DNA of 64,000 nucleotides from Isoetes taiwanensis. Taxonomy: Eukaryota > Streptophyta > Lycopodiopsida > Isoetales > Isoetaceae. Position 1 is the stretch's first letter. Each line of letters begins with the position of its first letter. Shown here piece after piece: positions 48,001 to 59,889 of this stretch. The stretch lies in the NCBI GenBank assembly GCA_021234155.1, contig JAJEKV010000032.1, forward strand, positions 4,405,835-4,469,834, in the 5' to 3' direction. Made by a program: the position numbers and the translations under genes. The notes beneath the pieces are model-generated. The model saw only the letters and a list, made by a program, of their open reading frames with translations, had not been told where the DNA came from and made no database searches.

Positions 48001-51000
48001 TAATAAGCCAAACAGTACCTGCATTAGATCAAACTGGACTCGTCCTTCGATGGTTATATCCTTGCTTTCTCGTGTACCATATTGCCTGCCAAGTCCTCAC
48101 GAGAAACGATTAGTCATATTAAAATATCTGGAGACCAACTAAGAGCTTCAGAACTCTTTTGACCATAGCAGTACTGAATTAAACTAAAGTCATTATGAAG
48201 CATAATAGTAAGTCAAAACTTTAGAAATCCAATTAAAATTCAAAATTATTTTCAGAGACCACTATGAACCTCAGGCTACCTGTAATTTCTAGAAATGATA
48301 ACATGCTTATGACTATAACCAGAATAAAATACACTAGGCCTCGAAAAAACAATAGCATTTTAGAATGGCATGACAAAATCTGATATAGCACAAACAAACC
48401 ACAGACATTAGTGACCCTAGCAAGTAAGAACGTTAAATAAAATGCCTGATTAACACTTGATAAAAGAATCGCTCAAACTAGATTTGCCTTTAAAGGATCA
48501 TTCAGCATTCTTTCCACAAATGGCTTAGGAGGCCAAGTGAGTTATGTGCATAACCCACGAGAAAGGAGGTTAACCTCCTTAAACCACAAGGCCAAGAAAA
48601 TTATCCAAGATCCCTGGGTCTTTTTGCGACGAATCGTCAGAAATCAACCGTTAAAAATTGATATCTCTGATAAGAATCTGGCAGGTGAGCTCGGGTCAGA
48701 ACATGCGAAGCATCAAAATCTGCAAAGCTTAAATCCGGCAAACAACAATTTCTTAGGATCCATACCACACAAGTGGTAAATTGTGTGCATCTTTTGCATC
48801 TAAATCTGAACAACAATGGGCAGATTCCATTTGCTTAGCTCGTCGGTTTACCTCTTTGCCGGGATTTGACGTTGTAGATATTTCTGTGGAAGGAAAAATC
48901 CTTGCTTAAGTGTGGGTAGATTTTCTAAACTCCCTACGCAGTTTCAAGAACATCAGACTGACAGAAATCGACAGTAACAGCCACATGATCCAAATACCAA
49001 TGGTGAGATCTGGAGGAGGAGATTATCATGATAATCTGCAGTGAATTGTCACAATAATCTTCTATGTCAATTTGTTATACCTTCTAAGCCAATTCAATCG
49101 GACGGGTGCCAACGGTTGGATTCTGATAATTTTAGAGACCTAGGGTTTAAGTATGTCTGAGCTCCAACACATTCATTGAGATTGTAGTCATGCATTTCAT
49201 AACAGTTCTGCATCTTACCTTGAAGAAAAAGACGCATCTCTAATACGAACTCGGCTGTTCCGAATGCGCCCAAGAATAGGGAACTCTACAATCTTTAATG
49301 CTTCTGCCCTCTGCAATGATAAGAAGGCACATAAAACGAAAAAAAACTTCTGTAAATGGAATAGGCAAGGATGTCCAACATTCAAACTGCTAAAAAAAAC
49401 ATCAGTTCCAAAATGCTGCACACTAATTAGTCCAATCAATTGCCAACGAAATGATATGGGACATAAGCACTGGCAATAAAACAAAAAATGGACTGGATTT
49501 TGGCCAACAGCTATTGAAATCGACAATTGTATATGGTAACTGTAACAGTGATTAAAGAATGAAGCTTCTTCCTCTGACAACTCTTAAAATACTTAAAAAT
49601 AAATCAGATATTCAGAACTCGTGAAGTTGGTTTCAAGTCACACATCTGTCATTAGAAGTATCATTTTGACTCATCACAGATAGACACGTGCATTCCTAAC
49701 TTTTTTAACAGCCAATCTGATTTATACAAAGCTGTGTAGCTGATATAGATCACTGGTGTGTAAATGCAAAAACTCCTATGAATACTATCGTTTAGTAGGC
49801 TGTAAGACAGAAGTCAAGGAAATCCTCCCAATATTCGCCATTGCTGACTTGGCCATATTAGAACTGTTTTAGTCAACCAAATATAAACGGGAAACTGAGA
49901 AAGCCATTTAAAACACCTAACTGCTTATACCTCAAGGAGATAAGGTAAGTCAAACTTGCAAATGTTGTATCCAATTATTATGTCAGGATCTACTTCACGT
50001 ACAAGATCCTGCAAAACATACAAATAAAAGAAAAAAGATTTAACCTCTTTTGCAGTTAAATCCAATAGGCAAATAGGCATACCCGCCATGCTAGTAAAAC
50101 TTCTTTCTCCGTGTCAAACGACATCACATCAGCTCCAACAATGGGTGAACATGACTTCAGTGTCATTACATTTCTCACCATAGGACGATCTTCACCCTGA
50201 ATGGTTACCAGGTTTGCGATCTGCAAACCCAACCATGAAATGAAAAAAGACCATTTCAAAACTGTAGTCCATGGAAAACATGTCACAGTGCATGTTGGTT
50301 GCATATTAAAAAAGGCTTTTGAAGTTTTGGTTACAAGCTTTCAAAGTTCTATACACATGCTCATATTCATATGAGATTTCTAAGAAAGTGACACTACTTG
50401 GCCAATGCAATTTTCTGACATAAGAATATATATATAGATTTCCAATGTGAGGTACCTGAATGACTGGGTCCTTGTCGGGCTCAGGAAAATGTCCTTTACG
50501 ACCAGCACACTCAATATCAAAACTCAATATTCTAAACGGTGCAAGTCTAGAGTACTGTCCAGTTGAGCTGTGACTGATCAGTTTACTATAACTGTTCTTT
50601 GGTCAAGAATGTAACTAAACTTAAATAAAGATATGCCACTGAATAATAACTTCTTAATCATTCTTCATAAAACACAATTTTGAGAGGATACAAAACATCA
50701 ACTTCAATTTGACAGTATGACAGCTTCCTTGCTGTCTCACGGTAGCATCCAGCTGGAAGCTCAATCCAATTACCCCCCACAATATTACAGTCAATCATAA
50801 AACGAAGTGCAAATAACACGTTGCTTTCATATGTCACAAAACTTCTATGTCCCAACCCTTCAATTTGTACTCCACGCTCAAGAATACCTGAAACAAACAA
50901 CATTCTTCGTAAGCATGACAATACCAAAAAAATATTGTAATAGTTAATACTACCATACCTCTGCATGCAGCTACCATTGTTGGTAGCGCTACAAAGATTT

Positions 51001-51874
51001 TTAAAAATAAATGTGATTTTTGAGTCTGGAAAAACATCAGGCTTCTCTTGTGTACCAACTCAATATTGGTTATTATTGAAGGTGACTTGTTGTTCCGAAC
51101 TGCTTCACGCATTTTTGCCTGAACAAACTAGCACATTAGATTTGCCACAGGATGGTGCCTGTACAGAGGTATTTACCATTATGCCGGACTACTTCTCGCG
51201 AATCGTCTGGCATAAATTCAATTATTAATCAAATTGCTCACCTCTAGTGTGTGTCTTATCCTAGGGACATCATCAGGGCCCATCCCTTCTGGACAGCTGA
51301 TATAGAAGTATGGCTGGAAACCATGCACATGACAACAAACACTGTTTCCTGGCCAAGTGAAAAAGACGTTTATCAACGACATAAGTGCAACCAAACACGT
51401 CTACATTAGAATAATCACCTTCCTGAGTCACACCAAACATCCTCAAAATTGCTGCAGGACCAGCCCTGCCTTGTAGCCACTCTCTATCACTCTCACCCAC
51501 AATGTAATCTATGTCGAGCTGTTGAAAAACTGTTGGAAAAAACATAAAATGGGATGACATCAAAGGCACATCAAAATTAGTCATTTCAAAAGCCTTACAA
51601 TTATTTCACCTATTTTATCAGATATTGAGTCAATGGGTGGAACTGGTGCCCTTTTCCACTTCGATAATCTGGCGTCAAGTCCAGCGACGCCAGTGAGCTG
51701 GAGTTCCTCATCCCTGAGAAGAACTTCTTCCAAATAGACATCCTCATCAAAGTCTTCCTCTTCCATAGCACTCGATACTGGTCTAGATGGCGGGGTACCA
51801 TTTCCGTTCAACTGAGCTCGCTTGTTTGGTGGTTCAGAGTTAGAAGGAAATCCTCCTCGACGCTTTGCATCCAT
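42083..51874 (-). CDS. POLD1: DNA polymerase delta catalytic subunit
   Basis: This encodes the replicative B-family polymerase with proofreading, which acts in the nucleus on the lagging strand and in repair. I resolved 29 coding exons with GT..AG introns and continuous phase, giving 1,090 residues (plant POLD1 is about 1,095). Exons in transcript order: 51610-51874, 51419-51529, 51242-51348, 50959-51118, 50692-50887, 50456-50591, 50083-50220, 49931-50008, 49219-49310, 48019-48085, 47873-47944, 47646-47732, 47363-47482, 47133-47231, 46910-47017, 46749-46844, 45936-46001, 45811-45867, 45640-45727, 44208-44401, 44012-44126, 43696-43868, 43544-43615, 43396-43470, 42795-42884, 42563-42723, 42424-42497, 42238-42325, 42083-42170. 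Exonuclease motifs: FDIEC (D305, E307), YNICKFD (D391), YCIKD (Y500, D504). Polymerase motifs: DFASLYPS (D593), KISANSVYG (685-693), YGDTDS (D746, D748). C-terminal cysteines: CysA 1000/1003/1015/1018 and CysB (iron-sulphur) 1047/1050/1060/1065. A basic KRR near the N-terminus may be a nuclear signal. All catalytic residues are present and no frame break was found. One donor (GTCGCT after 45,811) departs from consensus. Confidence 0.97.
48540..48900 (+). pseudogene. leucine-rich-repeat fragment, antisense within a POLD1 intron
   Basis: This lies inside the 1.13-kb POLD1 intron 48,086-49,218, on the opposite strand. The frame to 48,779 reads [14 protein letters not shown]...[18 protein letters not shown] shifted frame from about 48,785 reads [15 protein letters not shown]. 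Both match the plant LRR consensus (LxxLxLxxNxLxGxIP). Stops and a frameshift show it is a dead piece, probably of an LRR receptor kinase ectodomain, carried into the intron by duplication or a transposon. Confidence 0.6.
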
Positions 51875-52212
51875 TTCCTCCTCCTTGTTTTATGGAATTC
51901 TACTTTGGTCCAGCGTTTATTTCTGCACCAAGAGCCTACTGACCTAGCTAAACAGAGATTTGCTTTCCCGCCATCTCCCTGATCTGTATGTCGTTGCCAC
52001 ATATGTTGCCATGTCAAATTTGTAAACTACTAGTATTATCGTTCATGACATCATTTCACCAAACTAGGCTGGTAGGCACATGATTACACCAATTCAGCAA
52101 TTCATACATCTTAAATCTTAACATATATAAAATAATATAATAATAACTAGAAAATAATATTCCATTCCTCATCTCCCTCCTAAACCTTCTCGATTTGGGC
52201 CCCATTAGCACT
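51875..52212 (-). promoter_or_regulatory. POLD1 upstream region (5' UTR and core promoter)
   Basis: This is the 340 bp between the POLD1 start codon and the polypyrimidine tract. It contains one strong E2F-type site, listed separately. I see no clear TATA box, which is common for replication genes. Confidence 0.5.
51964..51972. promoter_or_regulatory. E2F-type site upstream of POLD1
   Basis: TTTCCCGCC matches the E2F consensus (TTTSSCGC) exactly and lies about 90 bp upstream of the POLD1 ATG. E2F/DP control of S-phase genes is established in plants. That this site is used here is inferred from sequence and position. Confidence 0.7.
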
Positions 52213-53085
52213 TTTGACTGAGCCCCTTCCCTTTTCTACCATCTCTCTCTCCTCTCTCTCCTTTCTTTGCTCTCTCTCTCCTTCTCTCTATTCTCTCTCC
52301 TTTCTCTTCTCTCTATTCTCTCTCCTCTCGCTCCTCTCTCTTCTCTCTCCTCCCTTTCTTGTCCCTCCTCTCCCTTTGCATCTCTTCTCCCATCTTCTCT
52401 CTCCTCTCTTTCTTCTCTCTTCTCTCTCTTTTCTCTTTCCCTCCTCTCTGCCATCTCTCTCTTCTCTCTCTCCTCTGTCTGGTCCCCTTCTCCTTTTCTC
52501 TCTATACTCTCTATTCTCTCTTCTCTCTTTTCTCTATCTCCTCCTCCTCTCTCTCTCCTCCCTTCTCTCCTCTCTTCCCCTCTCTTCTCTCTTCCCTTCT
52601 CTCTCTCTCCTTTCTCTTCTCTCTTTTCTCTCTCCTGCTCTTCTTCTCTCTTCTTTGTTTTTTCTCTCTTCTCTCTCTCCTCTCTTTCTTTCCCCTCCTC
52701 TCTCTTCTCTCTCATCTCTTCCCTCTCCCCCCTCTCATCTCTCTCTCTCTCTCTCCTCTCTCTTTCCTCATCTCTCTCTCTCTTCCCTCTTCTCTCTATC
52801 TTCTCTCTCTCTCTCTCTATATTTCTCTCTGTCTCCCCCCTTTCTCTCTCCTCTTTCCCTTTTTTCCTTCTCTCTCTTCTCCTTCTTCTCCCCTTTCTCT
52901 CTCTCCCCTCTCTTCTCTTCCCCCCTCTCTCTCCCGTTTTTTCCATCTCTCTCGCCTCTCCCTCTATTTCTCCCCTCTTTCTCTATCTTTCTGTCTCTTC
53001 TCTATTTCTCTCTCTCTCATCTCCTCTGTCTTCTCTCTCCTCTCTCTTCCCTCTCTCCTTTCTCTCTCTTCCCTCTCTCTAAAGT
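52213..53085 (+). repeat. polypyrimidine (CT-rich) tract of about 870 bp
   Basis: The plus strand is almost entirely C and T, made of shuffled TCTC, TCCT and CTTT blocks, with very few purines. The overlapping long frames on both strands (Ser/Leu/Phe on plus, Arg/Glu/Lys on minus) follow from composition and are not genes. It lies 340 bp upstream of the POLD1 ATG, where POLD1's sense strand is pure GA. Confidence 0.9.
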
Positions 53086-53289
53086 ATTATTCATAAGGAG
53101 CCTACTTACACCTACTACCATGGAACTCCATATACATACATGCCTTACTACCCATACTCACACATGCCCATGAGGTCACATCTACTATGTCTACTACCAA
53201 TTATAAAGTATGTCAATTCTAAAGTATCACCCATGTGAAGCTTACACACACCCATCATACCCATCACACTTACTATCAATTCCAAGTGA

Positions 53290-54625
53290 GCATTTGCAAG
53301 GTTTCAAGAAACTTTCTACTTTTAGACTGAGGTGCTTCTAGAGCATAGGTGGTTGCCCTATAGCATCTAGAACACCCTAGAACATTCTATTTTGAGTTTT
53401 TGCAAAGTTTTAGCAAAGTTTTTACTTTTTCAGACTAAAAAGTAGTTTCTATTTTTAGGTGAGATGCCTACCCTAGAGCATCCGAAACATTCTAGGACAT
53501 TCTATTTGAGTTTTTACAAAGTTTAAGCAAACTTTCTATTTTTAGACTAAAACTTTCTATTCTTAGACGAGGGTGCTTACCTTTGAACATCGTAACATTC
53601 GAGGAAAATTCTATTTTGAGCATTTGCAAAGTTTCCAAAAACTTTCTATTTTTGGATTGAGGTGTTTACCCATGAGCATCTGCAACATTCCAGAACATTC
53701 TATTTTGAGCATTTGCAAAGTCTTAAAAAACTTTTTATTTTTAGACTGAAACTTTCTATTTTTAGACTGAGGTGCTTACCCATGAGCACCTACAAAGTAT
53801 TATTCATGAGTAACATACTCATACATGCCCATGAGGCACAATTCTAAAGTATGTCAATTCTAAAGTATCACCTATGTGAAGCTTACGCACACCCATTATA
53901 CCAATTCCAAAGTATCACCTGCAGAATATTCTATTTTGAGCATTTGCAAGGTTTCAAGAAACTTTCTATTTTTAGGCCCTATAGCATTTGGAACATTCTA
54001 GAACATTCTATTTTGAGTTTTTGCAAAGTTTAAGCAAACTTTTTTGTTTTTAGACTACCTTATTTTCTATTTTTAGACTGAGATGCTTACCTTAGAGCAT
54101 CTGAAACATTCTAGGACATTCTATTTGAGTTTTTACATTTTTAGACTAAAACTTTCTATTTTTAGACTTTACCCATGAGCATCTGCAACATTCCAGAACA
54201 TTCTATTGAAACTTTCTATTTTTAGACTGAGGTGCTTACCCATGAGCACCTGGAACATTCCACAATATTCTATTTTGAGTATTTGGAAAGTTTCAAAAAA
54301 CTTTCTATTTTTAGACTGAGGTGCTTACCCATGAGTATTTGGAACATTCCAGAACATTCTATTTTGAGCATTTGCAAAGTTTCAAAAAACTTTCTATTTT
54401 TAGACTGAAACTTTCTATTTTTAGACTGAGGTGCTTACCCATGAGCACCTGGAACATTCCAAAACATTCTATTTTGAGCATTTGCAAAGTTTCAAAAAAC
54501 TTCTATTTTTAGACTGAAACTTTCTATTTTTAGACTGAGGTGCTTACCCATGAGCACCTGGAACATTCTAGAACATTCCAAGAGATTCTAGAACATTCTA
54601 GAACATCCTAGAGTATCCTTGAATT
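53290..54625. repeat. tandem repeat with HSE-like GAACATTC blocks
   Basis: About ten diverged units combine TTTCTATTTTTAGACTGA, GGTGCTTACCCATGAGCA and GAACATTCYAGAACATTC. The last block alternates GAA and TTC at exact 10-bp spacing, for example at 54,342-54,359 and, as five 10-bp units, at 54,561-54,610. The CCCATGAGCAYCT block is shared with the repeats near 19,570, so both loci carry one family. Short frames inside are by-products. Confidence 0.75.
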
Positions 54626-54669
54626 AATTAGGCCCCAGCCTTAACTATGCATGGAGTTCCTATTATTTC

Positions 54670-54910
54670 AAGAAAAGACTGGTTGGTCTAGTGGTAAGGG
54701 TGGGGGGTTTGGGGGGCAATGTCCAGGGTTCAAGTCCCTGGTAAAGCAAAAAAATTTTGTCCACCAAACTTGGGAGCTTTTGAGGGGCCAAGGCCCACGG
54801 ACGGCCGAGATCAAGCCACGTGGCGCCTCCTTTACCGTCAGATGGGCCGGATTTACTCACTAACTCACCGACTCACTAACGGACGCTATTTCTTTATTAT
54901 AATAGATAAT
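54670..54910 (+). repeat. tRNA-derived SINE
   Basis: An A-box-like TGGTCTAGTGGTAAGG (about 54,684) and a B-box-like GGGTTCAAGTCCC (about 54,726) are separated by TGGGGGGTTTGGGGGG. A body with GCCACGTGG follows, then a TAATAATAAT-like end near 54,895-54,915. The T-arm pairs (CCAGGG...CCCTGG), but no acceptor stem is present. The family is shared with 21,850-22,205. Confidence 0.65.
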
Positions 54911-56160
54911 AATAATTGATATAGTGTGCTAATTTCGTTTTGAGTTGGGGGAGGGTTTTCAGGCAGTGGTTAGGACTGTGTTGTATAAAAAACGGTATAA
55001 TTTGCCATGTGGGAGGAGCTTGAGTGGTTTTTGCTATTTTGGGTGGTTTAGAACTCCCTTTTTGCATGGATCTTCTTTGCAAAGGCTCAATTGCAGGAAC
55101 CCAAATTTGGAAGGCACGAGCCAATTGCTGTCCTGCCCTGTGGTATGTGTACAGAGGGCGCCGTCTGGGAGAGGGAGGCCAACGCATCGGTCTGTTGCAG
55201 ACGAAGCAGCTTTCTCCCCTGATAGCAGCGCTAAAGGATTCCGGCTGGTTGAGTCGATTGCAGGAGCTTGGAGGGCGATGGAGGATTGGCAAAGGATGCG
55301 AATCCGAAGCTGCTTTGCTCTTCCCTTTGAAGCCAAGATCAGAATCGGTATTCTGCTTGGTCGCCGCGACTTCTATGGAGCGCTCTGCCGGAACCGTGGT
55401 TTTCTGAGCTCTCCCCCTGTCTTCCATTTCTTCAAAGGGTTTTTCCGGCCGCATAAAAGTAGCGGCACTGTAATTTGGCAGCACTAGCAGAGCTCAAATT
55501 TGATTGTGACTGGAAAGAAGAACCCGGCGAGGATCTGCTCACAATTGGCATCGGATTGAGCAGAAAAGTAAAAGGCCGTGAATTTCAATCTGTCACAGAG
55601 CTCTTAGCTCCGGCCAAGCTTAATAAAAGGTGCCCTTGAGGCAGCGATCAATCAAAAGGCTCTTCTGCTGGCAAACAAATTGGAAATTTGGAGAATCGAA
55701 GCTGCAGAAATCGGCCCCAAATGTTATCTTCAAGGAGATTGGCCCATGTCAATCGGAATAACTCTTTGAGCTGCATTCTACGTTGAGCTTCCTCTGTCTT
55801 CTAGAAAACAAATCCCACCACGGGTTTTAGACCAAGGTTTATGTAATTTCTCTCGTATAATGAAATTGTGGTTTTAGACCATTGAGGTCAAGGTGCACCA
55901 TTGGAAAAGTTTGTCTGGCTTTAGTTGTAAATGATGTGGGCCATCGATCTGGTACAATGCCAGGAATATTCCCCACATCAATGGTTTGCAATGAAAGATG
56001 AACCAAACACCATAATACATGGAAAAAACGAATATCCTTAATTGATTCACACTTCGAGAGACCCAAAGGGCCATGAAGCGAACATGTTTACATCAGATCT
56101 CAAATTTTGAGTAAAAGATTTCAATGTAATTCCACCGTTTTGAGATAACTGCCGAGATTT
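54911..56160. other. unassigned sequence with overlapping open frames
   Basis: Frames of 180 (plus, 54,945-55,487) and 195 residues (minus, 54,897-55,484) overlap completely. Neither shows a domain I know. The stretch is more GC-rich than its surroundings and could be part of a transposable element. From 55,490 to 56,160 nothing is recognised. Confidence 0.35.
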
Positions 56161-57120
56161 TGTGGGTTCAACTATTGTAGGGAGTAATAATCAATATAGT
56201 CTATCTTCTGCCTCTCTCTTATTTCTTCGTAACAACTGCAGTTTAGGAATACGTGTATTTCATCTGTCTCACACAACGTGCAACTTCTTTCTTCACTTGG
56301 GATCCCTTGCTACCTGCGTGTCTCCACTCTAAGCCAATGAGATCCAGTTCTATATCGTGTTACCATCCTCTGCATACTCCTGGATATCGAGGCATTCAAG
56401 TAACTTTGTGCAGTGTACATTAACATAGGATTGACTTCCTTCCTGTAAAACTCAATCCTAGTTCCATGCATCTGACAAATTTTTTCCACATATTTTGTAT
56501 GTACCAAATCCCTAATGGCTATATCTGTATCAGGCCAATCCCTTTCCTCGATCCCTCATTTGCATCCCCATTTTACCACATCATGGTACCACCCTTTTGT
56601 TTCAGACTCTACTGCAGCAAGACATGATAGGCATGAGGTTTCCAAACCTTTCAATCTACCCATGAAATTGAGGGATAAGCATAAGCCCTCAGCCTCGAGG
56701 AGCATAACTTGGTAAGGGATTTGTTGCCTAACTCTAAGCTCCTATAAGAAACTCTTCATCACACATTCAATTTTCCTCCACAGCCTAGTAGAGATAGTTG
56801 GACCCCATATTTGGACACCATAGAGAAAAACCGTTTGCACCAAAGTTTTAAACAACATGCATTTCAGATGCCAGTCTTGAAGATCAATTATGTTGCAGCT
56901 ATGAAGCACCTAAAACATTGCCCGCTTGCCTCCTGTGATTCTTTTCTTACTGCTTTCTTTCCAAGAGTAGTTTGAACAGACCTCCAAGCATATATATTTA
57001 TATGTCTCAACAACTTCAACTTGAACCCCCTTATAAGTGAATTCCGGTCTCTGAATTGTGCCTATGATCATGATAAATCCGCATTTGGACGTCCACGTAT
57101 CTGCTGTTTTGTAAACTCTA
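56160..57120 (-). pseudogene. LINE ORF2 remnant (thumb to C-terminal Cys/His region)
   Basis: Reading leftwards from about 57,040, frames give GVQVEVVETYKYICLEVCSN, then DLQDWHLKCMLFKTLVQTVFLYGVQIWGPTIS (near 56,800). At 56,340 they give RYRTGSHWLRVETRR followed by CTLCETDEI. This order (thumb, then RTGSH, then a Cys/His motif) matches the ends of LINE I and II. Stops and frameshifts are present. The family is related to the remnant at 31,212. Confidence 0.65.
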
Positions 57121-57464
57121 CGCTTGGTTTTTCGGCCGCATTAGTAATTTTAAAATGAAAAAAAAAAAGGTAAAAAAAGGGAAAAAAAAAGACAAGTTTG
57201 ATGGACTTGTCACACATCCATCGCCCTGATCGTTGCATAATTCACATGAGCACCCAAATTTGCGGCAGGGAGAGAGGTGGGTGTGGCTAGCAGTGCAGCA
57301 ACCCTCTAGCTGCAACAGTTCTGCTGATTGGTGTACGTGGGGCTGCTTGAAGATTTGCAGTGCTGCTTAAAATTTTGCAGCGATGATATTGATGTATGGC
57401 TTATAAACAGGCAAAAGAAAACATACATATGGATTGGAGACGGGGGCGCTAACAGTAGCGCCAT

Positions 57465-59720
57465 GTGAACAGTAAGGTTAGGGTGGCAAGGCCATCAGTG
57501 GGGCCAATGCAGAATCAGATGAGTGACAGATTGAGGCATAAGGGAACAAATAGTGAAAGGATGGGTATATCAGTACAGGTGCAGAGTAAGGCAGGTACTC
57601 ATGGGAATGAGGCAGGTAATTTGAGGCAGGATGGTCAGGGCACGGTTTCCGAGGCACTTTCTGGGAACTCGGTGTGTGGGAAATAGGATCTAGGAAAAAT
57701 GATGGGTGTCCTTTTTGGCCAGTTAACAGCTCCCATGCAGAACCAAATCATCGAAATTCTACAGACATTGACAGAGAAAGAAAGAAGTGTCGAAAACTCT
57801 TTCTTTGTATGCGGAGACTGGTTGATACCAAAAATGGCGGATGGAGCGGGGGTCAGGACGAGATCGAGAACTATTCCTCCGGTCCAGATGCAGAGTCAGT
57901 TGGTGCAGCCATTACTGGACGAGATCAATCGGGAGCAGAGACGTATGCTACAAAAGCAAGAAAGCAGGATCAAGCATGAGTTTCAAGGTATTACATCTCT
58001 TAAACACCAATATGTTTCAAATAGGCTAAAAGAGCTCGAAACAAAAGCTGCTATTGGATGTATTAGGCATGAAGGAATCAAGCTTTCTGCTATCAGAACT
58101 GAGCTGATAAAAATGGGGAAAACTTTAGATATCAGGAGCATGTTCTGGCTTGATTTTCCTTTTTTTGTTATTGAATGTGGGAATGCACAATTAGTGCAAT
58201 TCCTACTTAAAAAGGGAACCATTTTCCGAGCAAACTCACAATTTTATTTTCAGAAATGGAATCCCAAATTCGACCCCAATGATCTTCAACAATTATTCCA
58301 CCCGGCCTCATGCTCAGTCCAAGGTTTGAGTCCCATGTACTGGCATGAGAACATTTTTAAAAATCTTTTCTCAGGGGTGGGTGAGTACATTGGATGGGAG
58401 GCAATCCCGGAAAGAGCACCCAAAATTTGGGTACAACTAGACATATTGAAGGAGATCCCCATAGAGATTAAGTATAAGGATTACTTTGGGGGAGAAAAAA
58501 CATTGAAGCTGATATGGAATGGCCTCCCCATCCCATGCACAATTTGTGGATTGAGGCTTCATGGTGGTGGTGTCTGCCAAGGAAAATGGATGGTTAAAAT
58601 CAACAATCAAAGGCCCAGCCAAGTACTCAGTTTGGATAAAACAGGAAATTGGAAAAACGAATGAAGGGTGGACCCCTAGTAAATCCAATAAAAAGAAGAA
58701 AAATGGTAGTGCATATAAAAAAGCAAGAAAAATGAAAGCCAGAGAGAGGAAACAGAATGAAATGATAAAAGGGAAAGAACTGGTCAAACTAAAATCAGAA
58801 TGGAGGAAAAAACAACAGCATGATAAGATAGTGGAGAAAGTCAAAGTCCTGGTCCACCCCAATGACGTCCACAGGGATAGTAGGAAGGGGAAAGACTTGG
58901 TCCAACCCGACAGTATGGTTATAACTCCAGCCCATATGTTGAGGAGTCACAAACTAATTATAAGTGAGGCAAGCATCCCTCCTATAAATAGTTACCCGGA
59001 TTCCTCTGATTCTGATATTTCAAAAGGAGGAACAAAGATCTACAAAGGAGAGCCTTCTAGGGTAGATGAATCCAATTCTTCTGCCAAAAGGATAAATTTT
59101 TGCATCAGCTGAACCAAAAGAAGGTAACAAGCAGAACTGTGAAGAAATGCATGACATCCTTTTGCAACTAATGGAGAGACAAGAAGATATGGAAAGAGAG
59201 ATAATTCCTGAAACCCCTATCACAAAGGAATCTCCAGGGGAAGAAAGAGTAAAGTATAAATTCTTTACTACATCTCCCATGGATTTTGATGGGGAATCTG
59301 AAGGGGGAACTGAGGAGCTAAAATTCAGTTCAGAAATTGATGATCTAACCAATGTCCCTATAAGTCCAAATGGCCAGGGAATGGTTAGTTTAACCAATGA
59401 TCTTATAAGTCCAAGTGGTCAAGATATGGTTTACAATTCTCAGCCAAACTCTTTGCAATCCAATGGCCTGGTAACTGAGATGATCAGTAGACCAACAAGT
59501 CCATTGGTTCAATTCCATATTCCAACCAAGGAAGACAAACTCCAATCCAGTGACCCTGTAAGTCCACAGTGTCAGGGGTTGGACTGTCAGCAAGGAGATA
59601 AGCCTACTGATGGCCTGGAAGTTGAGATGCTCAACAGGCCAATAAGTCCATTGGGGCAGAATATGATTGACTGTAATGGTGAAAAGTTCTACACTCCATA
59701 TTATGCAAGGGAGGGATGAG
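57465..59720 (+). pseudogene. LINE III ORF1 (DUF4283-like domain, zinc-binding motif, repeat-rich tail), broken
   Basis: The frame from 57,465 has a stop at 57,684-57,686, resumes in frame and continues to 58,664. It contains WLDFPFFVIECGNAQLVQFLLKKG and later CTICGLRLHGGGVC, consistent with a DUF4283-type RNA-binding region plus a knuckle. A frameshift near 58,575 leads into a lysine-rich linker (58,561-59,112). Another leads into 59,147-59,719, where motifs of the type PISPxGQxM recur about five times. A related GDKFYTP piece at about 59,908 echoes GEKFYTP at 59,683. The role is nucleic-acid binding in the L1 particle. The tail repeats are of unknown purpose. Confidence 0.7.
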
Positions 59721-59889
59721 AAGAAGACCAATGACCCTGTAAGTCCACTTGGCCAGGGGGTGGTCCAAAACAGGATAACACTTCAGATCATGGCCTGGTA
59801 GTTGACACCTTGAAGCAAGTCAACAGGCCAATAAGTCCAACCATAATGATCAGGTCGGTCAACCAAGCTCAAGGGAAAGAAAATTCTAT

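Noticed and set aside
52214-53173. Long plus-strand Ser/Leu/Phe frames and minus-strand Arg/Glu frames
   Set aside because: They are products of the polypyrimidine composition. Several frames on both strands are open over the same bases.
54897-55487. Completely overlapping sense and antisense frames of 180-195 codons
   Set aside because: No domain is recognised in either, and moderately GC-rich sequence often leaves both strands open. Not called as a gene.
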